From NCBI RefSeq assembly GCF_006334915.2, contig NZ_VDMA02000015.1, forward strand, positions 186,001 to 250,000: 64,000 bases of DNA. Reading direction: 5' to 3'. Position numbers and translations under genes: made by a program. Numbering within the stretch: the stretch's first letter is position 1; the number at the start of each line of letters is the position of its first letter. The notes under the pieces are model-generated. The model was given only the letters and a program-made list of their open reading frames with translations. It searched no databases and had not been told where the DNA came from. Shown here in pieces: positions 45,999 to 54,607 of the stretch. The stretch is from Microbispora catharanthi (lineage in GTDB: Bacteria; Actinomycetota; Actinomycetes; Streptosporangiales; Streptosporangiaceae).

Positions 45999-46211
45999 AT
46001 GTCCTTGGACCGACGCCTCGCCGAGATCGCCCGGGAGTTTCCGGAGTGGACGATCTGGCGGAGTGACGCGGGCCGGTGGTGGGCGACCCGGCACCACCCG
46101 CTCACCTCGGCGCAGCGGGCGGCGGGATGCGCGATGACCATCGACGCCGACGAGCCCGACGGACTGCGTGAGCTGTTGCGCGAGCAGGAGGCACGCGCCG
46201 CCGATCCATGA
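45999..46211 (+). CDS. Small conserved-type hypothetical protein
   Basis: A 70-residue acidic/basic mixed protein (SLDRRLAEIAREFPEWTIWRSDAGRWWATR at the N-terminus) with no signal peptide or known domain. GGGAAGG precedes the ATG at 45999. Short proteins with this 'FPeW.iW....gRWwAtR' pattern are frequent in actinomycetes next to GntR regulators. It lies 115 bp after the GntR gene, with the palindrome TCTCTAGAGA at 45925-45934 between them. Function unknown. Confidence 0.75.
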   Translation: MSLDRRLAEIAREFPEWTIWRSDAGRWWATRHHPLTSAQRAAGCAMTIDADEPDGLRELLREQEARAADP

Positions 46212-46213
46212 GC

Positions 46214-46252
46214 GCGGAAGCCCCCGACCCGATCGGGGGCGGGGGCTTCCGC
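46214..46252. terminator. Strong hairpin between convergent genes
   Basis: GCGGAAGCCCC at 46214 pairs with GGGGCTTCCGC ending at 46252, with further pairing inside (CCCGATCGGG). It sits directly after the small gene stop and serves the convergent coiled-coil gene as well. Confidence 0.8.
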
Positions 46253-46273
46253 TACCAGTCCTCACATGCTCCG

Positions 46274-46321
46274 TCACACGACCACGCGGTCACACGATCA
46301 CGCGGCCACACGACCACGCCG
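46274..46321. repeat. Three 16-bp tandem repeats
   Basis: TCACACGACCACGCGG is followed by two copies with one and three changes. The array sits in the non-coding 3' region downstream of the DivIVA-like gene. There are no spacers. Confidence 0.85.
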
Positions 46322-46351
46322 TCACCGGCACCGGCGGGCTCGCCTGCCGGC

Positions 46352-47464
46352 TCACTTGTTGGCGACCGACTCCCCGTCCGGCAGGGCACGCCGCACACGG
46401 CCGAGGTTGACGTCGGTGTCCTCGGGCGACGGCGTCACGTCGTGACCGTTCTCGTGGCGTCCGTCGTCCACGATCAGGACCGCGTCGTCCTCGTCGCCGT
46501 CCGTCGGCCCCTGACCGGTGGCGGCGTCATTCGCCTCATGCCCGGACGGCGCGGCCTCCAGGGCCTGCCGCGGGTCCTCGACCAGCTCGTGCCGCTGCTC
46601 GTACGACTGATCGTGCCCCTGGTCAGGCGCGCCCGCGGCGATGGCGTGCACCTGCGGCGCGGGCGGCAGCACGGCGGCCTCGTCGATCAGCGGGCCGGCC
46701 GCGGTCTCGCGGTGCATCAGGTCGCCGAGCACCGAGCCGATCTCGTTGAGCCGGCGCACGACCTCCGTGTGGGTGTCGGTGAGGTAGGCCACCCGGCGGC
46801 CGGTGTGCTCGTCCAGCGCGTTCACCCGCTGCTGCGCCGCCGCCAGCATGGCCTCGGCCTGCCCGCGCGCCTCCACGAGCAGCCGCTCCGCCTCCATCCG
46901 GGCGGCGGAGAGCTGCCGCTCCCCCTCCGCTCGGGCGGAGCGCAGGGTCTCATCCGCCTCCGCGCGGGCCGCCCCCAGCGTCCCCTCCGCGTCCGCGCCC
47001 GCCTGCGCAAGCAGCCGCTCCGACGTGGCGGTGGCGTCGGCGACGCGGCGTTCGGCCTCCTCCTGGGCGGCGGCCCTGATCGCGTCGGCCTGCTCACGCG
47101 CCGACGTCACCAGCCGTTCGGCCTCGGCCGCCGAGGTCTCGCGCAGCCTTCTGGCCTCCGCCTCGGACGCCTCCTTGTTGGCCGCCGCCTCCTCCTGCGC
47201 CAGCTTGAGTATCTGGCTGAGCCGCTCCCCCAGCTCGTCGGGGTTCTGCGGCGACTCCGTCATCCTCCGCCGCGCCTCGGCCAGCTCCAGGCGGCTCTGC
47301 TCCGCCTGGTCGATCGTGCGAGCGAGCCGTTCCTCCAGGTCCCGGATCTGGTTGCGGGTCCGGACCATGTAGTCGTGGACCTGCCTGCGGCTGTACCCAC
47401 GCATCACGACTTCGAAGGAGTCGTCACTCATCAGGTCGGGGAAATTGTCGGTCTGATTCGTCAT
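46352..47464 (-). CDS. DivIVA-domain coiled-coil protein
   Basis: A 370-residue cytoskeletal-type protein. A DivIVA-like N-terminus (SFEVVMRGYSRRQVHDYMVRTRNQI, residues ~17-41) leads into a ~200-residue Ala/Glu/Arg-rich coiled coil with repeated 'ARaEAer/SARAEgErql' units, a short globular helix region and an acidic disordered tail. Similar proteins (Scy/FilP-type or so-called cellulose-binding proteins) act in polar growth and cell architecture of filamentous actinomycetes. It diverges from the carbonic-anhydrase-like gene. Confidence 0.85.
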   Translation of the reverse strand: MTNQTDNFPDLMSDDSFEVVMRGYSRRQVHDYMVRTRNQIRDLEERLARTIDQAEQSRLELAEARRRMTESPQNPDELGERLSQILKLAQEEAAANKEASEAEARRLRETSAAEAERLVTSAREQADAIRAAAQEEAERRVADATATSERLLAQAGADAEGTLGAARAEADETLRSARAEGERQLSAARMEAERLLVEARGQAEAMLAAAQQRVNALDEHTGRRVAYLTDTHTEVVRRLNEIGSVLGDLMHRETAAGPLIDEAAVLPPAPQVHAIAAGAPDQGHDQSYEQRHELVEDPRQALEAAPSGHEANDAATGQGPTDGDEDDAVLIVDDGRHENGHDVTPSPEDTDVNLGRVRRALPDGESVANK

Positions 47465-47615
47465 GAGAAACCCTGGGGTTGGAGATAACGACGGTAACGC
47501 AGCCAGGACACGACTTTCCTGCTATCCGTCGCACATCGCAACCTGAACGCCTCGAGCGGCCGGCGGAACGGACGCCGCATCGGGCCGGGCGCGGGGCTCG
47601 TGGGATCATGGCCCC

Positions 47616-48146
47616 ATGCCGTACATCGCCGACCTGGACGACGACGCCACGCCGATCATCCATCCCGAGGCATGGGTGGCCCCCGGGGCGGTGATCGTCG
47701 GGAGGGTGCGGCTCGGACGCGGCGCGAACGTCTGGTACGGCTCTGTGCTGCGCGGCGACGACGAGCGCATCGAGGTCGGCGCCGAGGTCAACATCCAGGA
47801 CCTGTGCTGCCTGCACGCCGATCCCCGTGAGCCCGCGATCCTGGAGGACCGGGTGAGTCTCGGCCACCGGGCGATGGTGCACGGCGCGCACATCGAGACC
47901 GGCGCCCTCGTGGGCATCGGGGCGGTCGTGCTCGGCGGGGCGGTCGTCGGGGCCGGGTCCCTGATCGCGGCCGGGGCCGTCGTGCCGCCCGGCCGCCGCA
48001 TCCCGGCGGGCGTGCTGGTCGCGGGCGTGCCGGGGAAGGTCGTCCGCGAGCTCACCGACGACGACCGCGCCTCCTTCGCGCGCACGCCGGACAACTACCT
48101 CGCCAAGGCCCGCCGTCACGCCGCGGCCTCGGTTCGGTCCCGATGA
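47616..48146 (+). CDS. Gamma-class carbonic anhydrase-like hexapeptide-repeat protein
   Basis: A 176-residue left-handed beta-helix protein with hexapeptide repeats (PGAVIVGRVRLGRGANVWYGSVLRGD). The zinc-binding histidines are at equivalent places in CCLHAD, LGHRAMVHGAHI. The YrdA/PaaY type of gamma carbonic anhydrase is the likely family; actual activity varies. Its 3' end overlaps the convergent EEP gene by about 95 bp. Confidence 0.9.
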   Translation: MPYIADLDDDATPIIHPEAWVAPGAVIVGRVRLGRGANVWYGSVLRGDDERIEVGAEVNIQDLCCLHADPREPAILEDRVSLGHRAMVHGAHIETGALVGIGAVVLGGAVVGAGSLIAAGAVVPPGRRIPAGVLVAGVPGKVVRELTDDDRASFARTPDNYLAKARRHAAASVRSR

Positions 48147-49029
48147 GCGTGCCGGCCAGCGCCAGGTGGTCGGACAGCTCCGGGTCGGTCCTGATGACCT
48201 CGGCTCCGCCCGGACGGTAGTCGGCCTCGGTCGCGAAGATGTAGTCGATCTTCCGGCCGCCGCGCGTGGTGGGCTCGCCGCCCCGGCGCGCGACCCCGCA
48301 CGAGTCGGCGTCGACCTCGGTGTAGCCGCCCTCGCCCAGGCCCATGCCGTACACGTCGGTCAGCTGGTCGTGACCGGGCTCGCGGTTGAAGTCGCCGGTG
48401 AGGATCACCGGGGCGTTCCCGGCGTACGTCGACACCAGTCCGGTGACCTGCCGCGGGGTCTCGGTGTCGGAGATGTGGGTCACGCAGCAGACCGAGCGGC
48501 GCGGGCCGACCCGGCCGGTGGCGCACAGCAGGCCGCGCGGGTGGATCGTCTCACCCGGCACGGCCGGGGCGTGGTCGGTGCGCAGCAGCCGCCGCAGCGG
48601 CGGGCCGTCCGCACCGTTCTTCAGCGCCAGCGCCATGCCGAAGGTCTTGCCGTCGGGCGGGGCCGTGTCCGGGGTGAGGTCGCTCCACAACGTGCGGCAC
48701 CGGTCCTCGCGGCCCGGCCCGCCGCCCTTGGCGTAGCCGTACCAGACCAGGCGGTAGCCGGGCAGCTCACGCCGGAGCAGGCCCACCTGGGCGTAGCACA
48801 TCTCGGTGAACGAGGCGACGTCCACGTCCCTCGACCGGATCAGCGCGGAGACCTGACCGGCCCAGGTCCTGCGGTGCCCGGGAGTGAGGTCGCGTACGCA
48901 GGTGCCGGCGCTGTTGCCCGCCGCGCAGACGTTGTAGGTGAGGACGTTCACCCGGTAGGTGTCGGCCGCCGGTGGAAGACCGGCCACCACAACCGCAACA
49001 ACCGCCACTCCCGTGACAAACGCCCCCAT
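48052..49029 (-). CDS. Endonuclease/exonuclease/phosphatase-family protein, exported
   Basis: A 325-residue EEP-fold hydrolase. An N-terminal hydrophobic segment (VTGVAVVAVVVAGLPPA) suggests secretion. Catalytic motifs are VNVLTYNVCAAG, SFTEMC, VTHISD, ILTGDFNREPG and SDHLALAG. Six or more Cys after the signal fit an extracellular, disulfide-bonded enzyme (DNase, sphingomyelinase or phosphatase type). The last ~32 residues are Arg/Gly-rich and overlap the 3' end of the gamma-carbonic-anhydrase gene antisense, so the C-terminus may be an extension caused by loss of an earlier stop. Confidence 0.85.
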   Translation of the reverse strand: MGAFVTGVAVVAVVVAGLPPAADTYRVNVLTYNVCAAGNSAGTCVRDLTPGHRRTWAGQVSALIRSRDVDVASFTEMCYAQVGLLRRELPGYRLVWYGYAKGGGPGREDRCRTLWSDLTPDTAPPDGKTFGMALALKNGADGPPLRRLLRTDHAPAVPGETIHPRGLLCATGRVGPRRSVCCVTHISDTETPRQVTGLVSTYAGNAPVILTGDFNREPGHDQLTDVYGMGLGEGGYTEVDADSCGVARRGGEPTTRGGRKIDYIFATEADYRPGGAEVIRTDPELSDHLALAGTLIGTEPRPRRDGGPWRGSCPACARRRRGRRR

Positions 49030-49055
49030 ACGTGGAGAAGCTAGTCAGAGGTGGA

Positions 49056-50306
49056 TCAACCGATCCAGGCGCCTGTGGTGAAATTTCCGACATTGATTGC
49101 CCACACCGGCGCGGCGACCGCGAGGTAAGCCATCATGACCCAGGGCCTTCGGCTGCCGACGACGCCGACCGAGATGTAGAGCGGCCACCACAGCAGCGAC
49201 GCCCGGCCCACCGACATGTAGAACGACGACATCGCCAGCAGCGCCACCGCCTGCGGCGCCAGGTAGGCGACGTCGGCCCAGTTGCGCCGGACCAGCCGCG
49301 CGATGATCAACAGGACCAGCACGAGCGCCGACAGGATCTCCTCGCGGTACGACGTCGCCAGGACGGGCTCGTTGAGCGACCTGTGCCAGGTGTCGATGAA
49401 CACGTTCCAGGGCGCCTCGGGATAGCGGCCCCAGTACTGCGCCTCCGCCGCCTTCCACGCCATCAGGTCGCCGGTGCGGTGCCAGAGGTAGATCATGTAG
49501 GCCAGCACCGGCACGCCCGGCAGCACCAGCCACGGCGCGTTCCGCCATCCCTTCGGGGCACGCAGCCCGTCGCGCGAGACGAGGAACTGCACGACCAGAC
49601 CGAGGGCGAGGAAGAGCCCGGAGACGCGGATCGACGACGCGAAGGCGGCGCAGACGGCGGCGTACTCCCACCGGCCCCGGCGCGCCAGCAGCCACGCGGG
49701 GATGGCCAGCGCGAGGAACAGCCCCTCCGTGTAGCCGGCGAGCAGGAACACCGCGAACGGGCTGAGGAAGAACGCCAGCACGGCCCAGGGGCCGCTGCCC
49801 TCCCGGTACGACTCGCTCAGCCGCGACAGCGCCACCGCCACGACGGCGCTCGCGACGAGCGAGATCAGGACGAGGGCGAGCCTCAGGTCCGGGATGAACA
49901 CGTGCAGGGAGCGCAGCAGCAGCGGCAGACCCGGGAAGAACGCGACGAGCCGCGGCGCGTCCGGGTCGTCCGGCCGGCCGTCGTAGCCGTACTTCGCGAT
50001 GTCCATGAAGTTGTAGGAGTCATACCGGTTGAACCGGTCGAGGATCGCGTCCTCCGTACGGCCCGGCGCCGCGAGGATCAGGTAGATGTAGGAGGCGATC
50101 TGCCAGAAGAACCAGATGAGCAGGGCCGTGCGGTCGGGCGAGTGGACGAGCCACCACGTCGCCCAGCGTCTCCGGCCCGAGTGCGGCCCCGTCTGCTCAC
50201 CGGTCGCCGTCCCGCCAGGGGTGTCCACGGGCGCCATCTTCTCCGATGCCTCGTCCGCGCCCCGCTCGCGGGCGGTCCCGGCCTGCTGGATCTCCGTCAC
50301 GAGCAC
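49056..50306 (-). CDS. GT-C mannosyltransferase-like membrane protein (PIG-V type)
   Basis: A 416-residue polytopic protein with about ten helices. The first loop FNRYDSYNFMDIAKYGY holds the Asp-containing motif expected for polyprenol-phosphate-sugar-dependent GT-C enzymes, followed by VAFFPGLPLLLR. This is the pattern of PIG-V-like mannosyltransferases of actinobacteria, probably for protein or lipid glycosylation. The start is uncertain: GTG 50306, GTG 50300 or ATG 50237. It reads towards and ends 26 bp before the EEP gene start, so the two may be cotranscribed. Confidence 0.85.
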   Translation of the reverse strand: MLVTEIQQAGTARERGADEASEKMAPVDTPGGTATGEQTGPHSGRRRWATWWLVHSPDRTALLIWFFWQIASYIYLILAAPGRTEDAILDRFNRYDSYNFMDIAKYGYDGRPDDPDAPRLVAFFPGLPLLLRSLHVFIPDLRLALVLISLVASAVVAVALSRLSESYREGSGPWAVLAFFLSPFAVFLLAGYTEGLFLALAIPAWLLARRGRWEYAAVCAAFASSIRVSGLFLALGLVVQFLVSRDGLRAPKGWRNAPWLVLPGVPVLAYMIYLWHRTGDLMAWKAAEAQYWGRYPEAPWNVFIDTWHRSLNEPVLATSYREEILSALVLVLLIIARLVRRNWADVAYLAPQAVALLAMSSFYMSVGRASLLWWPLYISVGVVGSRRPWVMMAYLAVAAPVWAINVGNFTTGAWIG

Positions 50307-50612
50307 CTATGGAATACGCCACGGCAGCCCATGCCAAGTGGCCGGCACCCCCCGGGATACCCACCAACCCGAAGAAATACGCATATGTGCTGCTCAATGC
50401 CTCCCAACGCGTGAAACTTTCACAGACGGTCTCCGCCGCACCGGGCGCTCCCGCCGCCTCCGGGACCGGCGAGCTACCATCGGATCCAGCGAGGGGACCG
50501 CCGGAGTTCGTCCCGGCATTCGTGTGCCCCGGAGGGGCATCGGCCTGCTCCGGCTGCGTCAACCGGGATAAGCGAGAAGCCGTCCTCTCCGGAGGACGGA
50601 GGTCACTGCCGC
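50307..50612. other. Intergenic region with two hairpins; divergent promoter region
   Basis: 306 bp with no convincing gene. It contains TGCCCC-GGA-GGGGCA (50525-50539) and the 20-bp palindrome CCGTCCTCTCCGGAGGACGG (50580-50599), the latter overlapping the ribosome-binding region of the following gene. No tRNA or recognisable riboswitch was seen. Confidence 0.6.
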
Positions 50613-52061
50613 GTGTACTGGGACGGGTTCACCACGATGGAGCACGACGTGCGCGCCGTCGTCGGCGACCCTCGGTGGACGTTGCTTCCCCCCGTCACCC
50701 GGGCGCACACCCTGGCTCAGCGGGCGCTGGTCACTCCGGACGGCGCCCAGTGGCTGTTCGGCGCGCACGCCCGCTGGTATCGCCTCGACCGCGTCGACGG
50801 CCGCTGGCACCTGTCGGCTCCCCCGCTGCATCCGGCCGTCCGCTCCGGCGCACGGCCGAGCCCGCCGGGCGTGGCGATCCCGCCCGCGCTGATCCCCGCG
50901 GGCCCCGACTTCGCGTACGACCGCGGGTCCACCCAGGGGTTCGTCGGCCCGGACGTCCCGCACGAGATCACCGAACGGCTCCGCGCGCTGCTGCTCGCCC
51001 ACCGTGGGCTGCGCCGGGAGGACTTCCCCCTCGGTGGCAGCGTCTACCAGCAGATCTTCGCCCGCGACGTGGCCTCGACGGTGGCCGCCGTGTGGGGCAC
51101 GATCATGTGGTGCGCCTACGCGCCCGCCTTCGACGGCAACGAGGTCATGCTGTCGATGTTCGGCGAGTTCCTGGCCCGGCCGCTGCCCGGGGACGACTGG
51201 GTGCGCTGGCTGCCCATGGGCTCGCTCGACGCGCTCGTGGCCCTCTACGCCGAGCGGATGCGCTCCGGCGCGCGGGAGGCGGGGCTGCGCCTGGCCGGGC
51301 TGATGGCCGAGACCGCCACCGTGCTGCGCGCCGACCCCCGGTTCCGGCCGCGCGCCGACGCGCTGATCGCGATGGCCGAGCCGCTGCTCGGCAGCCCCTG
51401 GCTGGACCAGCACGCCATGCCCGGCGGCGCCGTACGGCAGGCCTGGCTGTCACGCTGCCCGCCGCACCTCGTCCCGGCCACGCTCCCCGAATGGGCGCCG
51501 GGCGAGCACTTCCGGCACACCCTGTACGACCTGATCGAGGCCCTGGGCTACACGGCCGCACGCGGGATGGATCCGCGGGCCGTGGCGGCCGCGCTGCTCG
51601 CCGCCGACGTGTCGAGCGTGTGCGGCGTGTCCGAGCCCGCCTGGGCGGCGCCGGGCAGTTCGCGCACCGCGCACGTGGTCACCGCGCTCTATCCGTGGAT
51701 GGACGACGAACTCCGGCAGGCCCTCTATCTCGCGCTCGCCGAGCCCACCCACCCGCTGCGGGGCTGCTGGCCGGCCGGCGGCGAGCTGCCGCCGGGGCTG
51801 GTCCCGCCCGACCGGGAGACGGCCGCCGCCCTGCTCGGCTCCGCGTACGCGACCGGCCTGGCCTGGTGCGCCCTGACCGGCACGCCCGCGCCGCCCGAGG
51901 GCTTCGCGGTATGCTCCGCGGTCGTGAAGTGCCTGATCCACCAGCGGGACGACCCGCGCCCGCAGGAGGCGGCGGAGCGGCGCAAGCCCGACCTGGACGA
52001 GTCCGGCGGTTGGCTGTTCGAAACATCCAATTCGGATATTTCGTCCTTACCTCCGCTTTAG
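50613..52061 (+). CDS. Conserved-type hypothetical protein
   Basis: A 482-residue soluble protein that I do not recognise. It lacks a signal peptide and membrane helices. Readable stretches are DFAYDRGSTQGFVGPDVPHEI, REDFPLGGSVYQQIFARDVASTVAAVWGTIMWCAYAPAF and a helical middle rich in Ala/Leu. The GTG start at 50613 is preceded by GGAGG, part of which is buried in a perfect hairpin. Coding character (GC-rich third positions) is strong. No neighbour suggests a role. Confidence 0.75.
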   Translation: MYWDGFTTMEHDVRAVVGDPRWTLLPPVTRAHTLAQRALVTPDGAQWLFGAHARWYRLDRVDGRWHLSAPPLHPAVRSGARPSPPGVAIPPALIPAGPDFAYDRGSTQGFVGPDVPHEITERLRALLLAHRGLRREDFPLGGSVYQQIFARDVASTVAAVWGTIMWCAYAPAFDGNEVMLSMFGEFLARPLPGDDWVRWLPMGSLDALVALYAERMRSGAREAGLRLAGLMAETATVLRADPRFRPRADALIAMAEPLLGSPWLDQHAMPGGAVRQAWLSRCPPHLVPATLPEWAPGEHFRHTLYDLIEALGYTAARGMDPRAVAAALLAADVSSVCGVSEPAWAAPGSSRTAHVVTALYPWMDDELRQALYLALAEPTHPLRGCWPAGGELPPGLVPPDRETAAALLGSAYATGLAWCALTGTPAPPEGFAVCSAVVKCLIHQRDDPRPQEAAERRKPDLDESGGWLFETSNSDISSLPPL

Positions 52062-52235
52062 CAACCCCTTCCCCCCATCACCGTCTTTTTCATCGAATTG
52101 TGATCTCGGTATCGGGGAAATGGTCCCGGAGGGACGAGGGGTGCGGGTCGGAATGGTCACGATGGGCCATGTCGCGGCAGGGTACCCGGACGTAACCTCG
52201 TGATGGGTGTGGGCTGCGGAAGGAAGGACGACGCG

Positions 52236-52397
52236 GTGGGGCACGATGACCTGGACTCTCGGGTCCACGACCGTGTCGCGTTGGACGAAATCGCGCTCTA
52301 CGCCGAGGTGCTGGAGGCCGTGAACATCACGGAGAACCGACTGACCTTGGAAGAGCTCGACAACGCGCTCGGATTGCGGACTTCGGCGAGCCGCTGA
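52236..52397 (+). CDS. Small acidic helical protein
   Basis: A 53-residue protein beginning VGHDDLDSRVHDRVALDE and containing IALYAEVLEAVNITENRLTLEELDNALGL. Such short acidic proteins with 'LTLeElD..LGL' are widespread in actinomycetes, some next to regulatory genes, with no known function. GTG 52236 with GAAGGA upstream was chosen over the in-frame upstream codon at 52200 because homology-like sequence begins there. A strong hairpin follows. Confidence 0.7.
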   Translation: MGHDDLDSRVHDRVALDEIALYAEVLEAVNITENRLTLEELDNALGLRTSASR

Positions 52398-52414
52398 AGG
52401 CACTGAGAGCACGG

Positions 52415-52447
52415 ACCGTCCCGGGCATATGGTGGGCCCGGGACGGT
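52415..52447. terminator. Hairpin terminator after the small gene
   Basis: ACCGTCCCGGG pairs with CCCGGGACGGT over an 11-nt loop. It sits 18 bp after the stop of the 53-residue gene and also faces the end of the convergent CsoR gene. Confidence 0.75.
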
Positions 52448-52529
52448 TGCTCAACCGCGATGATCCGTCCGGCCGCCCGGACGGGCGATCATCGGCAGGC
52501 CGTCACGAACAGGCGATGCCCAACAGGCG

Positions 52530-52811
52530 TCACGACCTGACGAGCCGGGCGATGGCCGCCGAGGCCTCCTTCACCTTCTCATCGGCCTCCGGGCCTCCGC
52601 TCTTGACGGCGTCGGCGACGCAGTGGGCGATGTGGTCCTCCAGCAGGCCGAGCGCCACCGCCTGGAGGGCGCGGGTGGCCGCCGAGACCTGAGTGAGGAT
52701 GTCGATGCAGTAGGCCTCCTCGTCCACCATCCGCTGCAGTCCCCGGATCTGTCCCTCGATCCGGCGCAGGCGGGTGAGGTAGGCCTGCTTGTCCCCGCTG
52801 TACCCGTGCAT
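52530..52811 (-). CDS. CsoR/RcnR-family metal- or sulfur-sensing repressor
   Basis: A 93-residue all-helical repressor. LRRIEGQIRGLQRMVDEEAYCIDILTQVSAATRALQAVALGLLEDHIAHCV contains the Cys-x-His-Cys ligand set of CsoR-type copper sensors (Cys in YCIDIL; His and Cys in DHIAHC). The target is usually a copper exporter, but none is adjacent. It diverges from the PP2C phosphatase gene. Confidence 0.9.
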   Translation of the reverse strand: MHGYSGDKQAYLTRLRRIEGQIRGLQRMVDEEAYCIDILTQVSAATRALQAVALGLLEDHIAHCVADAVKSGGPEADEKVKEASAAIARLVRS

Positions 52812-52892
52812 CCTTCAACGATACCCGTAACCGGTATCCAGCGTCGCGGTCCCGATACGGCGGGTAGGGCGGGCGGTGCCGGGAATGCATCC

Positions 52893-53969
52893 ATGAACCG
52901 GTTCGTAGCGGCGCTGGAGTCGCGGATGGGAACCCAGGCTGTCCTCCGTACGCTGCCGTTCGCCGCCATGGCGACGGTGGTCGTGCTCGACCTGCTCGCC
53001 GGGCCGTCCCTGGGCCTGCTGCCGTTGCTGACCCTCGGGCCCGCGCTGGCCGCCGTGACGGGCGGCGTGCGCCACACGGCGCTGGCCGGGCTGGTCGCGC
53101 TCGTCCTGTCCGTGCCGCTGGCCTATCACGACGAGCTGCTCGGCCGTCCGCAGATCACCATCACGCTGGTCGCGATCGTCGGGGTCACCACGGCCGCCAT
53201 GCTGGCGTGCCGGCTCCGGGCCGAGGGCGAGCGCAAGCTCGCGGACGTCCGTCTCGTCGCCGAGACGGTCCAGCGCGTGCTGCTGCCCCCGGTGCCCCGC
53301 CGCGCGGGCGACCTGCGCATCGCCCTGTCCTACACCTCCGCCGCCGTGGAGGCACGCATCGGCGGGGACCTGTACGACATCGCCAGGGGGCCGGGCGGCG
53401 TCCGGCTGATCGTCGGCGACGTGCAGGGCAAGGGCCTGGACGCGGTGGAGACGGCGGCCTCGGTGGTCGGCGCCTTCCGGGAGGCCGCCTACGACGAGCC
53501 GGCGCTCGCCGATGTCGGCCGGCGTCTGGAGGACCACCTCGCGCGGCGGCTCGGCGGGGAGAAGTTCGTCACCGCCGTGCTCGCGGAGGTGCGTGAGGGC
53601 GAGATCTCGCTGCTCAACTACGGCCACCCGCCGCCTCTGCTGCTCACGTGCGACGGCCGTGTCCACCGGCTCGAACCGCGTGAGGAGGCGCCGCCGCTCG
53701 GCCTGGTCGCGCTCGCCCCCACCGGCCCCGAGCCGTACGGATGCGCGTTCCGCGAGGGCGACCAGATCCTCTTCTACACCGACGGCGTGTGCGAGGCGCG
53801 CGACCGGGGTGGATCCTTCTATCCCCTGGAGGACCGGGCGCCCCGCCTGCTGCGGGCGGGCGACCCGCAGGACGCCCTCGACCTGCTGGAACGCGACCTG
53901 GTCCTGCACGTCGGCGGGCCCGTCCCGGACGACGCCGCCATGCTGCTCGTCCGCAGGGAACGGCCCTGA
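52893..53969 (+). CDS. PP2C-type phosphatase with N-terminal membrane segments (RsbU/SpoIIE family)
   Basis: A 358-residue protein. Three or four hydrophobic helices (LLAGPSLGLLPLLTLGPALAAVTGG; TITLVAIVGVTTAAMLACRL) precede a cytosolic SpoIIE domain: LAETVQRVLLPPVP-type linker, EARIGGDLYDIA, LIVGDVQGKGLDAVETAA, LLNYGHPPPLLL, and FYTDGVCEARD. It should dephosphorylate a STAS antagonist in sigma-factor control; a STAS gene follows 111 bp downstream on the same strand. Confidence 0.9.
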   Translation: MNRFVAALESRMGTQAVLRTLPFAAMATVVVLDLLAGPSLGLLPLLTLGPALAAVTGGVRHTALAGLVALVLSVPLAYHDELLGRPQITITLVAIVGVTTAAMLACRLRAEGERKLADVRLVAETVQRVLLPPVPRRAGDLRIALSYTSAAVEARIGGDLYDIARGPGGVRLIVGDVQGKGLDAVETAASVVGAFREAAYDEPALADVGRRLEDHLARRLGGEKFVTAVLAEVREGEISLLNYGHPPPLLLTCDGRVHRLEPREEAPPLGLVALAPTGPEPYGCAFREGDQILFYTDGVCEARDRGGSFYPLEDRAPRLLRAGDPQDALDLLERDLVLHVGGPVPDDAAMLLVRRERP

Positions 53970-54080
53970 CGGTCTGGCCCGGGCATCATTTGCCATGTGC
54001 AATCATTGACGGACAGCAGCTCCGGCGGGTCGTGAGGCGACGGCCGGACGGCAGGGTCGGGTGAGCAGGGGCGAGCGCGA

Positions 54081-54464
54081 GTGGAACCGGGAAGGCACGG
54101 ACAGCCCGACACCTTCTCCATGCTCACCGTTCTGGACGAGGACGTCGTCGTCATCCGGATGTTCGGCGACCTGGACCTGGGCTCCGCCCACTCGCTGCGC
54201 GCCTGTCTGGCCGAGGCCGTCGGGCTGCGCACGCCGCCCCGGATCGTGATCGACGCCGACGGGCTCAAGTTCTGCGACTCGACCGGGCTGAGCGTCCTCA
54301 TGGGAGCCCTGACCGCCGTCAGGGCGGCCGGCGGGCGCCTGGCGCTCAGCGGCGCCCACGGGCGCTTCGCCCGGATGCTCAGGATCACCGGCCTCGACAC
54401 GGAGCTGCCGATCCACGACTCCGTCGCCGCCGCCGCCGCGTACCTCACCAAGCCCGGCGACTGA
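54081..54464 (+). CDS. STAS-domain anti-sigma factor antagonist
   Basis: A 127-residue STAS protein. The phospho-acceptor Ser is in KFCDSTGLSVLMGAL, preceded by VIRMFGDLDLGSAHSLRACLAEA. Its likely partner phosphatase is encoded just upstream, so the two form a partner-switching input to a stress sigma factor. No anti-sigma kinase is nearby. The start is GTG 54081; GTG/ATG codons downstream (ATG 54120) cannot be excluded. Confidence 0.9.
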   Translation: MEPGRHGQPDTFSMLTVLDEDVVVIRMFGDLDLGSAHSLRACLAEAVGLRTPPRIVIDADGLKFCDSTGLSVLMGALTAVRAAGGRLALSGAHGRFARMLRITGLDTELPIHDSVAAAAAYLTKPGD

Positions 54465-54607
54465 TTCAGCCCGGCGGGCGCCCACTGCACCGGCCCCGCA
54501 TGGCGTCTCCATGGTGGCGATGAGACCGCCTCTCGGAGGCCTGGGGCCTGTAGATCTGGCCTGATGGGGAACCGGCGCTACGGTATCGGCGGCCCGAGAA
54601 CCGACGC

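Noticed and set aside
46274..46321. Possible CRISPR-like array
   Set aside because: Three 16-bp units in direct contact with no spacers and no cas genes; a simple tandem repeat.
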